Below the pieces are notes generated by a model. That model was not told where the DNA came from. It saw only the letters and a list, made by a program, of their open reading frames with translations, and ran no database searches. Of a stretch of DNA of 64,000 nt, positions 1-9,753 are shown one piece after another. The translations under genes were made by a program, and so were the position numbers. Each line of letters starts with the position of its first letter. Position 1 is the first letter of the stretch. Source of the stretch: Chloroflexus aggregans DSM 9485 (lineage in GTDB: Bacteria > Chloroflexota > Chloroflexia > Chloroflexales > Chloroflexaceae); NCBI RefSeq assembly GCF_000021945.1, contig NC_011831.1, positions 1,150,001 through 1,214,000 of the forward strand, in the 5' to 3' direction.

Positions 1-534
1 AACCGATTCCACGCCCGTGATGGGGCATGCCCACAACATACCACCGCACCGGACGGATGGGTGTCGGGGCGACGCGGTGCGTCGCCCCAACGTCGTCGTC
101 GTCATCCACAATCCCAATGATGCGTCGTACCTGTCGCCCCACCCCGCCGCATCGCCCCGACATCATCATTCCCAAATCCAACCGATTCCACGCCCGTGAT
201 GGGGCATGCCCACAACATACCACCGCACCGGACGGATGGGTGTCGGGGCGACGCGGTGCGTCGCCCCAACGTCGTCGTCATCCACAATCCCAATGATGCG
301 TCGTACCTGTCGCCCCACCCCGCCGCATCGCCCCGACATCATCATTCCCAAATCCAACCGATTCCACGCCCGTGATGGGGCATGCCCACAACATACCACC
401 GCACCGGACGGATGGGTGTCGGGGCGACGCGGTGCGTCGTCCCTACGTCGTCGTCATCATCCACAATCCAACCGATTCCACGCCCGTGATGGGGCATGCC
501 CACAACATACCACCGCACCGGACGGATGTGCGTC
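1..534. repeat. Tandem repeat, unit about 176-179 bases
   Basis: The string AACCGATTCCACGCCCGTGA starts at 1, 180, 356 and 470, so the region holds three units (about 179, 176 and a shortened 114 bases) plus a partial fourth. The units share the block from the CCGTGATGGGGCATGCC core through the GTCGGGGCGACGCGGTG stretch. The third unit lacks the segment around TCGTACCTGTCGCCCC. The array continues beyond the left edge. Open frames crossing it repeat the same peptide in several frames and look non-coding. Confidence 0.9.
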
Positions 535-555
535 GGGGCACGGCATGCCGTGCCC
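535..555. repeat. Palindromic GC-rich element
   Basis: GGGCACGGCATGCCGTGCCC (536-555) is a perfect 20-base palindrome. It closes the tandem array and is followed by an abrupt change to AT-rich sequence (556-747). The same GGGGCACGG...CCGTGCCCC core recurs at about 15307, 29037, 29138 and 56510-56560, so it belongs to a dispersed repeat family. It could also stop transcription entering from the left. Confidence 0.7.
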
Positions 556-747
556 TATTGTTGTAATATTTTCACAAAGTATATCACTATACCAAAAATT
601 AACTTAAACCCACATTTCTTCTTTTTAAAGAACCTATTCTTATCTTCTTTTCACTTAGGCGTAATGTTATTATCAGAAGGATGTAGGAACTTTTCTATTC
701 TCTATATCGTATCTTACATGTGAGTAGTAGACACAAAGGAAAAACCC

Positions 748-2604
748 ATGAACCGTCTACGTATGCTTTGGAGTACGATCGGTTTGGTGATGGTGTTGAT
801 CGTGGGCGCAACCCCACTTACCGCCGCACCCTTCTCTGGTCGCACCACCTTTGCCGACCCGCGCTTTGCGTCAGTCTGGACCCGCACCGACGACGAGGCG
901 GTGCGGGGCGGGCGCACGTGGTATTGGGGGCCGGGACCGTGGTTCGATTACGGTGAATTTTACCGGCAAAGCCCCAATAGCGCGCGCACTGTGCAGTATT
1001 TCGACAAGGCGCGGATGGAGATCAACAATCCGGCTGAAGGTATTGTCACGAATGGCTTGCTGGTGAAAGAACTTATTAGCGGTCGTATGCAGCTTGGTGA
1101 CGATCCCTTCGATGTGAGCTATCGCGAAGGATCGGATGTGCCAGTGGCCGGCAATCCGCGCGTAGCGAACACGATTGCTCCCGGCTATCGTGACTTCGCC
1201 GGCATTGCCACGATCGATAACGGCTACCGCGATCCGTCGCGCCTCAACCAGCGAGTGAATACCGTCATCTCGCGTAGCGGCAACCTTAGCGTGCGCGATG
1301 ACCTCGCCAAACCCGAAACGACAATTGTCCAGTATAACAGCGTCACCGGCCACAACATTCCGAAGGTCTTCTGGGACTTCATGAATCAACGTGGGCGGGT
1401 CATTGAGAATGGCCGCGTCGTGACGGCGCCGATCGTTGATTGGCTCTTTGCAATGGGCTATCCGATCACCGATCCCTACTGGGTCCGGGCCGTCATCGGT
1501 GATACCGAACGTGATGTACTGGTGCAACTCTTTGAGCGGCGCGTGCTGACCTACACTCCTGATAACCCCGCCGGCTATCAGGTCGAGATGGGTAACGTCG
1601 GCCAGCACTACTTCCAGTGGCGCTACCCGCACCTCGGTATGCCGTGGGCCGCACCTGATCCGGTTACTCCGCTTATCTATGCCTCAAATATTGACACCGG
1701 CAGCTACTGGGAACTCTACCGGGCTAATTTCAACGGCGGCGGCCAACGGCTGACCTTTAACAATGGCGAGACGGTGGCCTTCTCGTGGCGGCGCAGTTGG
1801 GAACCAGCCCAACAATACCTGATCGTTGACTCGCGGCGCAATAGCCCCAACTATCGCCAGATCTACGCTCTCAACGCGATTGCCGCCGATTCGGGCGAAC
1901 GCGCGCCGGGAGCTGGCGCTCTCCGCATTAGCTACAGCAACAACGATGGCACCTTCCCGCCGCCGGATAATGATTTCTCAACCATCCCCGGCAGTGAATA
2001 CAACGCGATGGTTTCGCCTGACGGCAATCTGATGGTATTCGTCTCAGAACGAACCGGCGCGCCGCAACTCTACCTCCGCCGGCTGAATATCCCGCTGCGC
2101 GGCTTTGCCCAGCAGATCACCTCCTATGATCCAGCCTGCAACGTCGAAACGCCGACATGGTCGCCCGATGGTCGCAGCCTGTTCTGGGTAACGAACTGCG
2201 AGGGTAACTTCGAGATCTACCGGGCTGATGTTCGCTATTACTACATTGATACACTCTATGCCGGGGTTGAGCTGGTGAACCTCCTCAACCTGACCAACAA
2301 CGCGGCCAACGACCGCTTCGCCCGCGTTTCGCCCGACGGTAAGCAGATCGCCTTCGCCAGCGACCGCGACGGGAATTGGGAGATTTATGTGATGAACAGC
2401 GACGGTAGCAATGTGCGTCGCCTCACCAACAACCCCGCCACCGACGATGCACCGACCTGGTCGCCCGATGGCCGCCAATTGGCCTTCGCCAGCGACCGCG
2501 ACGGCGATTTCGAGATTTATATCCTGAACGTCAATGACGGTACGGTGACGACCCAGGTGACCCAAAACACCGCCCAAGACCGCTGGCCATTGTGGGCCCA
2601 GTAG
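748..2604 (+). CDS. Secreted PD40/TolB-type beta-propeller protein (paralog 1)
   Basis: 618 aa, exported. Residues 1-27 form a signal peptide (basic start, hydrophobic core, LTAA end). The middle holds a repeated extracellular module with the pattern YPIT...LVQLFER...Y.VEMGNVG (about 235-295), also seen in the genes at 2958 and 55171. The C-terminal half has PD40/TolB-like propeller blades with the signature [18 protein letters not shown], twice between about 520 and 600. Such blades usually bind ligand or surface polymer; no catalytic site is visible. AAAGG lies about 9 bases before the ATG. The gene stands alone after an AT-rich leader. Its last 95 residues are nearly identical to those of the next gene, which suggests recent duplication or gene conversion. 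The substrate is unknown. Confidence 0.85.
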   Translation: MNRLRMLWSTIGLVMVLIVGATPLTAAPFSGRTTFADPRFASVWTRTDDEAVRGGRTWYWGPGPWFDYGEFYRQSPNSARTVQYFDKARMEINNPAEGIVTNGLLVKELISGRMQLGDDPFDVSYREGSDVPVAGNPRVANTIAPGYRDFAGIATIDNGYRDPSRLNQRVNTVISRSGNLSVRDDLAKPETTIVQYNSVTGHNIPKVFWDFMNQRGRVIENGRVVTAPIVDWLFAMGYPITDPYWVRAVIGDTERDVLVQLFERRVLTYTPDNPAGYQVEMGNVGQHYFQWRYPHLGMPWAAPDPVTPLIYASNIDTGSYWELYRANFNGGGQRLTFNNGETVAFSWRRSWEPAQQYLIVDSRRNSPNYRQIYALNAIAADSGERAPGAGALRISYSNNDGTFPPPDNDFSTIPGSEYNAMVSPDGNLMVFVSERTGAPQLYLRRLNIPLRGFAQQITSYDPACNVETPTWSPDGRSLFWVTNCEGNFEIYRADVRYYYIDTLYAGVELVNLLNLTNNAANDRFARVSPDGKQIAFASDRDGNWEIYVMNSDGSNVRRLTNNPATDDAPTWSPDGRQLAFASDRDGDFEIYILNVNDGTVTTQVTQNTAQDRWPLWAQ

Positions 2605-2880
2605 GGCCGCACGGCCGTGCGGCCCCGTGCGGCCCCGTGCGGCCCCGTGCGGCCCCGTGCGGCCCCGTGCGGCCCCCGTGCGGCCCCGTGCGGCCCCGTG
2701 CGGCCCCGTGCGGCCCCGTGCGGCCCCGTGCGGCCCCGTGCGGCCCCGTGCGGCCCCGTGCGGCCCCGTGCGGCCCCCGTGCGGCCCCGTGCGGCCCCCG
2801 TGCGGCCCCGTGCGGCCCCGTGCGGCCCCCGCGCGGCCCCCGTGCGGCCCCGTGCGGCCCCGTGCGGCCCCTCACCCGGC
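2604..2880. repeat. Decamer GC-rich satellite after the stop codon
   Basis: About 26 head-to-tail copies of CGGCCCCGTG, with occasional 11-base CGGCCCCCGTG variants. It begins with a perfect 22-base palindrome at 2604-2625 whose first base is the last base of the TAG stop. The phase shifts by one base at the 11-mers, typical of replication slippage. Frames through it encode only [10 protein letters not shown]-type peptide and are not genes. The leading palindrome could act as a strong RNA hairpin ending the upstream transcript. From 2881 to 2957 ordinary leader sequence with a ribosome-binding site follows. Confidence 0.92.
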
Positions 2881-2957
2881 AGTACGTCCCCCCCGCACGG
2901 CAGTGCGGCTCACCCTGCGGCTCCCCGGGACCGGTATCCTACAACGGAGGTACTGCG

Positions 2958-4847
2958 ATGAAACATCTTCAACGAATGATGCTCATCATCATCCTGCTCC
3001 CGCTCATGCTGCCCACTGCTCGTCCCCTCGCTGCCGCACCCTTCTCCGGTCGCACCGGCTTTGCCGACCCGCGCTTTGAGACTATCTGGACCCGTACCGA
3101 CAGCGAAGCAGTACGCGGTGGGCGCACGTGGTATTGGGGGCCGGGACCGTGGTTTGATTACGCTGAGTTCTACGCCGACAGCCCCAACGGTCTCCGTACC
3201 GTACAATATTTTGATAAGGCACGGATGGAGATAAACCGGCCTGCCGATGGGATTGTCACCAATGGCTTATTAGTGGTCGAAATGGTGAGTGGCCGCATCC
3301 AGTTGGGTGATATTCCTACCAATGCACGCCAGTATCGTTGTTCAGACGTACCGGTCGCCGGTAATCCGCGCAGCGCCAACCCAGCTTCACCCGGCTATTG
3401 CCAATTTACCGATCGCGCAACTTTCCCTGACCTGTACCGGCCTGCCTACCGTGATCCCGAACGGCTGAAACAACGGGTCAGCACCACAATCGATATCAAC
3501 GGCAACCTCGGCGAACGACCCGATCTCGCCCGCCCTGAAACTACGATTGTGCAATACAGCACCATTACCGGTCACAACATTCCCCAAGTCTTTTGGGACT
3601 TTATGAATCGGCGCGGCAAGGTGTTTGAGAACGGCCGCGTCACAACCGGCCCAATTGTCGATTGGCTCTTTGCAATGGGCTATCCGATCACCGATCCCTA
3701 CTGGGTCCGGGCCGTCGTCGGTGATACCGAACGTGATGTACTGGTGCAACTCTTTGAGCGTCGTGTGCTGACCTACACTCCCGATAACCCCGCCGGCTAT
3801 CAGGTTGAGATGGGCAACGTCGGGCAACACTACTTCCAATGGCGCTATCCACACCTCGGTACGCCGTGGGCCGCACCCGACCCGGTCGCACCGCTAATCT
3901 ACGCCTCGAACATCGATACCGGTAGCTACTGGGAACTCTACCGGGCCAATTTTAACGGTGGTGGTCAGCGTATAACCTTCAACAATAACGAAACCGTCGC
4001 CTATTCGTGGTTACGTAGTTGGAACCCCAATCGTCAGATGTTGGCAGTTGATTCACGCCGCGAACAACCCGTATACCGGCAGGTATACTTACTCAACAGT
4101 GTGGCAGCATCGGACGGTGAGCAGGCATCGGCAGCAACAGCTACACGCATCAGTTCAGTCGATATGCGCGACCTGTGGTATTACCCAGGGGGACCGGACG
4201 AGCTTATTTCAAAGACTGTCAATGAATTCAACCCGATGGTATCACCTGATGGGACACGTCTCCTTGTTATTTCCGAACGAGTTGATCGTCCAGACCTTAT
4301 GCTATGGTCGATCGCTGATACGAATAGCCTGACGATACCATCTCGCCTCACCCGTGACCAACCGGCTTGTCACTACGAAACACCGGCCTGGTCACCGGAT
4401 GGACGCCGCATCTATTGGGTTAGCGATTGTGATGGGTATTTTGCCATCTATAGCGCGGAACCATCATATCGACCATACTCTTTGCGTAATAACCTTGTCG
4501 GCTTCATAGCTGAACTCAGCAACATTCGTAAGCTCAGTAACCAGAATGCCAACGACCGCTTCGCCCGCGTCTCACCCGACGGCAAACAAATTGCCTTCGC
4601 CAGCGACCGCGACGGCAATTGGGAGATTTACGTGATGAACAGCGACGGCAGCAATGTCCGCCGCCTGACCAACAACCCCGCCACCGATGACGCACCGACG
4701 TGGTCGCCCGATGGCCGGCAATTGGCCTTCGCCAGCGACCGCGACGGTGACTTCGAGATCTATATCCTGAACGTCAGCGATGGTACGATAACCCAACAAG
4801 TCACCCAAAACACCGCCCAAGACCGCTGGCCGTTATGGACCCAGTAG
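2958..4847 (+). CDS. Secreted PD40/TolB-type beta-propeller protein (paralog 2)
   Basis: 629 aa, the paralog of the gene at 748. The ATG at 2958 follows ACGGAGG at good spacing. The frame is open much further upstream but only through satellite repeat, so I reject the longer start. Residues 1-26 are a signal peptide (MKHLQRMM, then a long hydrophobic run ending LAAA). The order of parts matches paralog 1: the [14 protein letters not shown] block, the YPIT...LVQLFER module, then propeller blades with [15 protein letters not shown] near the C-terminus. Similarity is patchy: near identity at the start, at the YPIT module and over the last 95 residues, and weaker between. No catalytic residues are recognised. 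Likely a surface or periplasmic binding protein. Confidence 0.85.
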   Translation: MKHLQRMMLIIILLPLMLPTARPLAAAPFSGRTGFADPRFETIWTRTDSEAVRGGRTWYWGPGPWFDYAEFYADSPNGLRTVQYFDKARMEINRPADGIVTNGLLVVEMVSGRIQLGDIPTNARQYRCSDVPVAGNPRSANPASPGYCQFTDRATFPDLYRPAYRDPERLKQRVSTTIDINGNLGERPDLARPETTIVQYSTITGHNIPQVFWDFMNRRGKVFENGRVTTGPIVDWLFAMGYPITDPYWVRAVVGDTERDVLVQLFERRVLTYTPDNPAGYQVEMGNVGQHYFQWRYPHLGTPWAAPDPVAPLIYASNIDTGSYWELYRANFNGGGQRITFNNNETVAYSWLRSWNPNRQMLAVDSRREQPVYRQVYLLNSVAASDGEQASAATATRISSVDMRDLWYYPGGPDELISKTVNEFNPMVSPDGTRLLVISERVDRPDLMLWSIADTNSLTIPSRLTRDQPACHYETPAWSPDGRRIYWVSDCDGYFAIYSAEPSYRPYSLRNNLVGFIAELSNIRKLSNQNANDRFARVSPDGKQIAFASDRDGNWEIYVMNSDGSNVRRLTNNPATDDAPTWSPDGRQLAFASDRDGDFEIYILNVSDGTITQQVTQNTAQDRWPLWTQ

Positions 4848-5030
4848 GGACGCACAGCAGTAGGGCCGCACGGCAGTGCGCCCCCCCCCGCACGGCAGTA
4901 GGGCCGCACGGCAGTGCGGCCCCCCGCACGGCAGTGCGGCCCCCCGCACGGCAGTAGGGCCGCACGGCAGTGCGGCCCCCCGCACGGCAGTGCGGCCCCC
5001 CCCCCGCACGGCAGTAGGGCCGCATCACGA
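4848..5030. repeat. GC-rich satellite after the stop codon of paralog 2
   Basis: Degenerate tandem copies built from CAGTAGGGCCGCACGG and CAGTGCGGCCCCCCGCACGG, with runs of up to nine C. CAGTAG is also the last codon plus stop of the preceding gene, so the array looks like a slippage expansion of the gene's own 3' end. It is a different unit from the satellite after paralog 1 but built from the same GGCCGCACGGC core. No gene is credible here. Confidence 0.88.
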
Positions 5031-5036
5031 TACACC

Positions 5037-6362
5037 CTACCGCGAAGGGGATGTCGATGGATGATTCGTGGTTGAATCGCGCGCGATCAACACTTTATCA
5101 ACGCGCAACCCGTCCATATCGACCACTTCAAACCGCCATCCGCTCCACCGCACGACATCACCGGCAGTTGGGATATGACCGATCAGACTGATCACCAGCC
5201 CGGCCAACGTCTCGTAACGAAATGTGTCTTCGTCGGGTAGCTCATCGACTTCAAGCAACGCGCGTACCTCATCAACCGGTAATGAACCTTCAACGAGGTA
5301 TGAACCATCTTCGCGACGAACGATTGGTGGTGGAGTAGCATCGTCGTATTCGTCATCAATCTCGCCCACGATCTCTTCCAATACATCTTCTAGCGTCACG
5401 ACACCCTCGATCCCACCTAGCTCACCCACCACCAACGCCATATGGCGACGGCTGCGACGAAATGTGGTCAGCAGCGCCGATGCCCGACTATTTTCCGGTA
5501 CGTAGAGCGGTGGCGAGACGGCTTCCCGTACTAACGCTTGCTCCCCCTTTTTTCGGTAGAGTAGGAGCAAATCACGCACATGGACAATCCCGACAATCTG
5601 ATCTGGTGTCTCTTCATACACCGGAAAGCGCGAGTAGCCACTCGCCAACAACTCATCGATCACTTCTCCGAGCGTGCGGTTGGCTTCTACCATCTCAACT
5701 TCATGGCGCGGGGTCATAATGTGGCGCACTGCCCGGTCGCTGAACCTAAAGACACGATCGATGAATTGCTGCTCTTGCGGTTCGACCTCACCGGTCTCGG
5801 CACCTTCCCGAACGAGCGCCCGAATATCTTCTTCGGTGACCCGCTCTTCCTCGACATTCGCACGCCCGATCAGGGTAAGAATCAAACGAGTGGAAGCACT
5901 GAGTAACGCAATGAACGGTGTACTGATCCGCGCCAGCCCTAACATTGGCCGAGCCATCAGCGTCGCAATAGTCTCGGCGCTTTGCAAAGCGATGCGCTTC
6001 GGTACCAACTCGCCCAACACTAGCGACAGGTACGTAACCAGCAGCACGACCAAAAATTGGGCCAACTGGTCGGCATACGGTCGTAGCCACTCATTGCGGG
6101 CTAGCCATGGTGCGAGTTGACCGGTCAGGGTTGCGCCGGCAAAGACACCGTTCAGTGTTCCGATCAGGGTAATACCGATCTGCACTGCGGCTAAAAAGCG
6201 ATCGGGATCTTCTTGCAATTGGAGGGCAACCGCCGCCCCGCGACTTCCCTCTTCAGCGCGCTGTTCGAGCCGGCCTCGGCGGGCAGAAACAACTGCCAGC
6301 TCGGTGGCGGCAAACATTCCATTCGCCAATGCCAGCGCAACAATGATTAATAATTCTTGCAT
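5037..6362 (-). CDS. CorC/HlyC-family membrane protein (DUF21, CBS pair)
   Basis: 441 aa, the usual length for the CNNM/CorC (hemolysin C-like) family, linked to magnesium or cobalt export and membrane stress. The N-terminal DUF21 part (about 1-190) has four hydrophobic segments and the family opening ALANGMFAATELA. Two CBS domains follow (about 210-340; HIMTPR and VRDLL are visible) and then a CorC_HlyC domain to the end. The ATG has no clear Shine-Dalgarno; a TATATT element lies only 9 bases upstream, so the mRNA may be nearly leaderless. Its stop abuts the satellite of paralog 2. The transported ion cannot be told from sequence. Confidence 0.9.
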   Translation of the reverse strand: MQELLIIVALALANGMFAATELAVVSARRGRLEQRAEEGSRGAAVALQLQEDPDRFLAAVQIGITLIGTLNGVFAGATLTGQLAPWLARNEWLRPYADQLAQFLVVLLVTYLSLVLGELVPKRIALQSAETIATLMARPMLGLARISTPFIALLSASTRLILTLIGRANVEEERVTEEDIRALVREGAETGEVEPQEQQFIDRVFRFSDRAVRHIMTPRHEVEMVEANRTLGEVIDELLASGYSRFPVYEETPDQIVGIVHVRDLLLLYRKKGEQALVREAVSPPLYVPENSRASALLTTFRRSRRHMALVVGELGGIEGVVTLEDVLEEIVGEIDDEYDDATPPPIVRREDGSYLVEGSLPVDEVRALLEVDELPDEDTFRYETLAGLVISLIGHIPTAGDVVRWSGWRFEVVDMDGLRVDKVLIARDSTTNHPSTSPSR

Positions 6363-6420
6363 AGCTAAGCGAATATAATCATCTGTACTCGAAACCGGTG
6401 TGTACTATTTTGAAGCACAA

Positions 6421-6449
6421 ATGGCGACGGTTGATCCAACCGTCGCCTC
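6421..6449 (-). terminator. Hairpin after tpiA
   Basis: GGCGACGGTTG (6423-6433) pairs with CAACCGTCGCC (6437-6447) across a 3-base loop, 35 bases after the tpiA stop on the minus strand. The T-tract is weak, so it may end transcripts from both sides only partly. Confidence 0.7.
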
Positions 6450-6484
6450 GTGCCAATTTGTCTGAAACTACGTTCAGATTCCAT

Positions 6485-7237
6485 TTACCGGTACTGAATA
6501 ATGCGGAGAAAACTGGCCGCCTGCAACGAAGCACCACCCACAAGGGCGCCATCGATGTCAGGTTGTGCCATGAGTTCATCGATATTGTCGGGTTTGACGC
6601 TGCCACCATACTGAATACGCACCGCGGTGGCAATCTCAGAGCCGTAGAGTTCGGCTAGTGTAGCTCGGATCGCCGCATGCATCGCTTGGGCATCAGCCGG
6701 TGTTGCCGTATCACCGGTACCGATAGCCCAAATCGGTTCATACGCGATCACAACATCCGACATCCGATCCGGTGGTACCTCGACCAACGCCGCCCGCACC
6801 TGCGCCGTCACAATCGGCTCGGCTTGCCCGGCATCACGCTGCGGCTTGCTCTCGCCGACGCAGACAATCGGGCGTAGGCCGTGGGCTAAGGCGGCCCGCA
6901 GTTTGCGATTCACCAGCGCATCACTCTCGCCAAAATATTGCCGGCGCTCACTGTGACCGACGATCACATACCGGCAACCAACATCGGCCAACATCACCGG
7001 TGAAACCTCACCGGTAAATGCCCCTTGTGCCTCGTGGTAGAGATTCTGTGCCCCCAACCCCAAGGGGCTATCGACTAACAACGGCGCCACCGCCGCCAAC
7101 GCTGTAAACGGCGGGCAGACAATTGCTTCGCGATCGGTGAGTGGACCAAGCTCGGCAAGGAGATCACGTACCAGCGCTGTCGCTTCACCAATCGTCTTGT
7201 ACATCTTCCAGTTACCGGCGATTAACGGAGTTCGCAT
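6485..7237 (-). CDS. tpiA: Triosephosphate isomerase
   Basis: 250 aa, full length. It interconverts dihydroxyacetone phosphate and glyceraldehyde 3-phosphate in cytoplasmic glycolysis and gluconeogenesis. Visible signatures: the N-terminal GNWKMYK with the substrate-binding Asn and Lys, the catalytic His in VIVGHSERR (about 95), the catalytic Glu in AYEPIWAIGTG (about 166) and the phosphate-binding QYGGSVKPDN near the C-terminus. It starts 11 bases after the site-2 protease stop, so the two are probably co-transcribed, and it is followed by a hairpin at 6421. Confidence 0.98.
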   Translation of the reverse strand: MRTPLIAGNWKMYKTIGEATALVRDLLAELGPLTDREAIVCPPFTALAAVAPLLVDSPLGLGAQNLYHEAQGAFTGEVSPVMLADVGCRYVIVGHSERRQYFGESDALVNRKLRAALAHGLRPIVCVGESKPQRDAGQAEPIVTAQVRAALVEVPPDRMSDVVIAYEPIWAIGTGDTATPADAQAMHAAIRATLAELYGSEIATAVRIQYGGSVKPDNIDELMAQPDIDGALVGGASLQAASFLRIIQYR

Positions 7238-7248
7238 TGCATCCTCAT

Positions 7249-7932
7249 TTACAACATCTGGACCAGCGCCTGCAAGACGCTAAAGATCATGCTATCACTC
7301 AGCAAGAAGGTCAAGCCAATACCAACGGCCACAGTGACGGCAAAGACTCGCCAATCCCACGCCAACACCTTCGCACCGTCAAACGGGCCAGCCGGGATCA
7401 TATTGAACAGGCCAATCCAGGCGTTAAAGCGAAATCCAACATAACAAACTGTTATCCACAGATCGAAGAATGGTGGACGCAACACTATGATCGGTACAAA
7501 CAGTAGAAGAAACAGGATTGACAACACGAGATTGGTAACCGGGCCGGCTAAAGCGATCAGCCCACTCTGCCGCACGGTTAACAGACCACGATGCCAGACT
7601 GCTCCCGGCGCGGCAATGAAAATACCTAACAAGCTGATCAAAATCGAGAGCAGTAGCCAGCGATCGTTGGCAATAAAGTGTGCCTCTGCCCCATACCCAC
7701 GCGCGACAATGCGATGGGCAAGTTCGTGTAGAACAAACCCAACCCCGGCCACAATCGCCGCCACGACCAGATTCAATACAAACGCGCCACTGATCAGGTT
7801 CGAGGCACCGGTTTGCATAATGGCAAATGCCAACGTCGTGCCGGCCCATGCCTTGAGCAGCTCGATAGTATCATCGCGGGGTCGATCGAAGATCGTATCA
7901 AATGAGGTTAGGTTTCGCACAGCACATCCCAC
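7249..7932 (-). CDS. Site-2 protease (M50) family membrane metalloprotease
   Basis: 227 aa from a GTG start (an in-frame GTG 4 codons later is an alternative). An intramembrane zinc protease-like protein: HELAH (HExxH, about residue 69) is the zinc motif, and a later NMIPAGPFDGAK segment gives the NPDG-type third ligand region (P-F-D-G). Several hydrophobic segments surround these motifs. No PDZ domain is present, so this is the compact bacterial/archaeal form. A TATAAT hexamer (minus strand, 7960-7965) sits about 28 bases before the start. It leads tpiA as a two-gene operon. The substrate is unknown. Confidence 0.88.
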   Translation of the reverse strand: MGCAVRNLTSFDTIFDRPRDDTIELLKAWAGTTLAFAIMQTGASNLISGAFVLNLVVAAIVAGVGFVLHELAHRIVARGYGAEAHFIANDRWLLLSILISLLGIFIAAPGAVWHRGLLTVRQSGLIALAGPVTNLVLSILFLLLFVPIIVLRPPFFDLWITVCYVGFRFNAWIGLFNMIPAGPFDGAKVLAWDWRVFAVTVAVGIGLTFLLSDSMIFSVLQALVQML

Positions 7933-8019
7933 AATAGGTTGACAAATATCTGTAATTCCATTATAGCATATTGCCCTTGCCGACTATCCCGCCGGTGCGA
8001 TTGCACGCATCTAACTACA

Positions 8020-8050
8020 AAGAGGGGTGAGATAGGATCTCACCCCTCTT
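8020..8050. terminator. Perfect 13-bp hairpin, probably bidirectional
   Basis: AGAGGGGTGAGAT (8021-8033) and its exact complement (8037-8049) flank a 3-base loop. It lies between the divergent M50 gene start and the 3' end of the minus-strand DHH-like gene (stop 8087), so its main job is probably to end the DHH-like transcript. No long T-tract follows on either strand. Confidence 0.7.
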
Positions 8051-8086
8051 CGGTGTGCCACCAACCGAACCTATCGGCCTAAACCG

Positions 8087-8890
8087 CTACCCGCGACGAA
8101 TAATCTCGACCAATTCTTCGAGCGACAGTTGCGAAAACCGGCGTGGTGGCGCTTTCGGCGTCCCGCAGAGCAAGAGCCGATGACTTGGGTGCAGATACCA
8201 ATCCGCCTGACTGTCGCGCTGACGTAACGTCTCGTACACCGGTTGCAGATCGACATTCGAGCGACGTTGGGCCGTCACTCCCATGTACCCCCGTCGATCG
8301 CGATACGCAAACACCACCGCGCCGTAGCTGTAGGCTAAGCGCGATGAACCACCATCCACGCTCTGTACGGCAATTCCCAACCCCCACGGCGTCTCAAACT
8401 CTAGTCGGTTTTGAAACGCTTGCTCAAAACGTAACTGGCGTACCTCGTGTTCGTACCAAGCATCGAGATTCGCCAGCATCGCTTGCGCTACATGGTGGGG
8501 GTGGTTGGGATAAAGTGCGTTGTAACCGGCAATGAGGTCATTGATATTGAAAAAGACATGACCCGGCCGATAATTGGCATGATCGATCCGCGTTACTTGA
8601 TCAACCAGACGGCGTAACGCTTCGTCGTTGGGCGCAACCTCCCGCCGCACCAGCTCGGCTGCGCTGAGCGTCGGGTCGTTGGTCTGATGGTGGTCGAACC
8701 GTCCACCACCGGTGTCAACGTGGATAATCCGTGGGTCGGCATCGACCGGTTGATCCTGCCATGTTCGCCCGGCAGGCACGAATCGTAAATCGGCATCTTT
8801 CGCCGGGCCAAACCGCATTAATATCCAGATCGCGGTGAGGCAGTCGAGATCAGGGGCCAGGTGACCCACAATCATCAACGGCGGTTCCAC
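8087..8890 (-). CDS. DHH-like predicted phosphoesterase/hydrolase
   Basis: 267 aa from GTG at 8890; an ATG at 8875 with GGAA upstream would give 262 aa and is a real alternative. The N-terminus GHLAPDLDCLTAIWIL resembles motif I of DHH-family phosphoesterases (H..PD.D), and HVDTGGGRFDHHQ (about 56-68) resembles the D and DHH metal-binding motifs. Conserved HAN and acidic residues follow near 110. The C-terminal part (from about 180) matches no domain I recognise. The fold class is inferred from motifs, and the substrate is unknown. A single gene ended by the hairpin at 8020. Confidence 0.6.
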   Translation of the reverse strand: MEPPLMIVGHLAPDLDCLTAIWILMRFGPAKDADLRFVPAGRTWQDQPVDADPRIIHVDTGGGRFDHHQTNDPTLSAAELVRREVAPNDEALRRLVDQVTRIDHANYRPGHVFFNINDLIAGYNALYPNHPHHVAQAMLANLDAWYEHEVRQLRFEQAFQNRLEFETPWGLGIAVQSVDGGSSRLAYSYGAVVFAYRDRRGYMGVTAQRRSNVDLQPVYETLRQRDSQADWYLHPSHRLLLCGTPKAPPRRFSQLSLEELVEIIRRG

Positions 8891-9381
8891 TCGTTATAAC
8901 ATTTCTAGAGTACCCTATCGGTTGTTTTCGGGTAGACGACGACCGATAAAGCGGTACTATCTTTTCTTTAAATGTCAAATCTTGTGCATAATATAGCACA
9001 GTGGGCACGGTTTCTCAAGTGGGTAGTGCCCGTTATGCAAACCTTATAATACACGATCTGCGACTGCCTTGCTTTGTGATGATTCGCACCGTTATGGGGC
9101 TGACGAACACCAATCGCGGAGCAATTTGTTGGTGAATCCGGATGAATCGAACCATTGCGCTCCCTCACCTTCCGCTCGGAAGATGAGTATGGCGCCCACC
9201 CAGCTCTCGTGGCGACGGCTACTCGCACATTGGAACGAACTCCACCGCCAACAGCACCAACGCGAACCGAGTATCCGAGCGGGCACGGCAGTGATACTGT
9301 TGCACAGAGCCGGTCACTACGGTTGATCCAGCGCGAGCTTCGTCGCGCACTTACAGCACCGGCAGAGAGGTAGTAAACCGG
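8891..9381 (+). other. Gene-poor stretch with a possible short or broken ORF
   Basis: An AT-rich start (8891-9060) holds TATAAT-like hexamers (for example at 9046-9051 on the plus strand). From 9183 a frame opens with MSMAPTQLSWRRLLAHWNEL and stops at 9326. In another frame the sequence just after it encodes a plausible helical end (SRSLRLIQRELRRALTAPAE, stop at 9373). A single frameshift near 9290-9300 would join them into a protein of about 63 aa, so this may be a decayed or sequencing-shifted small gene. No family recognised. Confidence 0.25.
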
Positions 9382-9753
9382 TTACGCACATCCCTCTTCA
9401 CCGATTGCCGCCATCACGTGATCGGTAACGACCAATCGGTTTCCTACAACGGTCAGCGCGATTACGTCGATCCGCCATGGGGTTGTTTCGGGCACGTCGT
9501 GTTCTGCCAGATAGTGGTAAGCGAGGGTGACCAAGCGCTGTCGTTTGTGCATCAGCAGCGATTCAAGCGCATATTCGTCTCGGCGCGTGCGCACTTCGAC
9601 AAACACAAGGTAGTCGCCATCACGAGCGACCATATCAATCTCACCATTCCGACAACGCCAGTTGCGCGCAATGATGGTATAGCCACACCGTTCGAGATAG
9701 ACCGCCGCTACCTGTTCACCCCGATCTCCGAGCTGCCGCTTAGGTGTAGGCAT
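9382..9753 (-). CDS. YraN/UPF0102-family endonuclease-like protein
   Basis: 123 aa from the ATG at 9753 ([13 protein letters not shown]), which is the family's usual start; the longer frame only overlaps the upstream gene. Signatures: [18 protein letters not shown], then the nuclease-like core [25 protein letters not shown] with E, D and EVR positions like those of Holliday-junction resolvase folds. The biochemical role of UPF0102 is unsettled. The start overlaps the end of the HNH gene by 14 bases, so translation is probably coupled. Confidence 0.9.

Noticed and set aside
1-534. CRISPR array
   Set aside because: Units are about 176-179 bases and head to tail without unique spacers; no cas genes are present.
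871-1632. 253-codon frame opposite the first PD40 gene, and a similar frame at 3387-3854
   Set aside because: These are antisense shadows of high-GC codons; both recur at equivalent positions in the paralogs and have no ribosome-binding site.
2592-2957. Long open frames through the CGGCCCCGTG satellite on both strands, including an upstream extension of the gene at 2958
   Set aside because: They encode only simple repeats in every frame, and the gene has a good ribosome-binding site and signal peptide at 2958.
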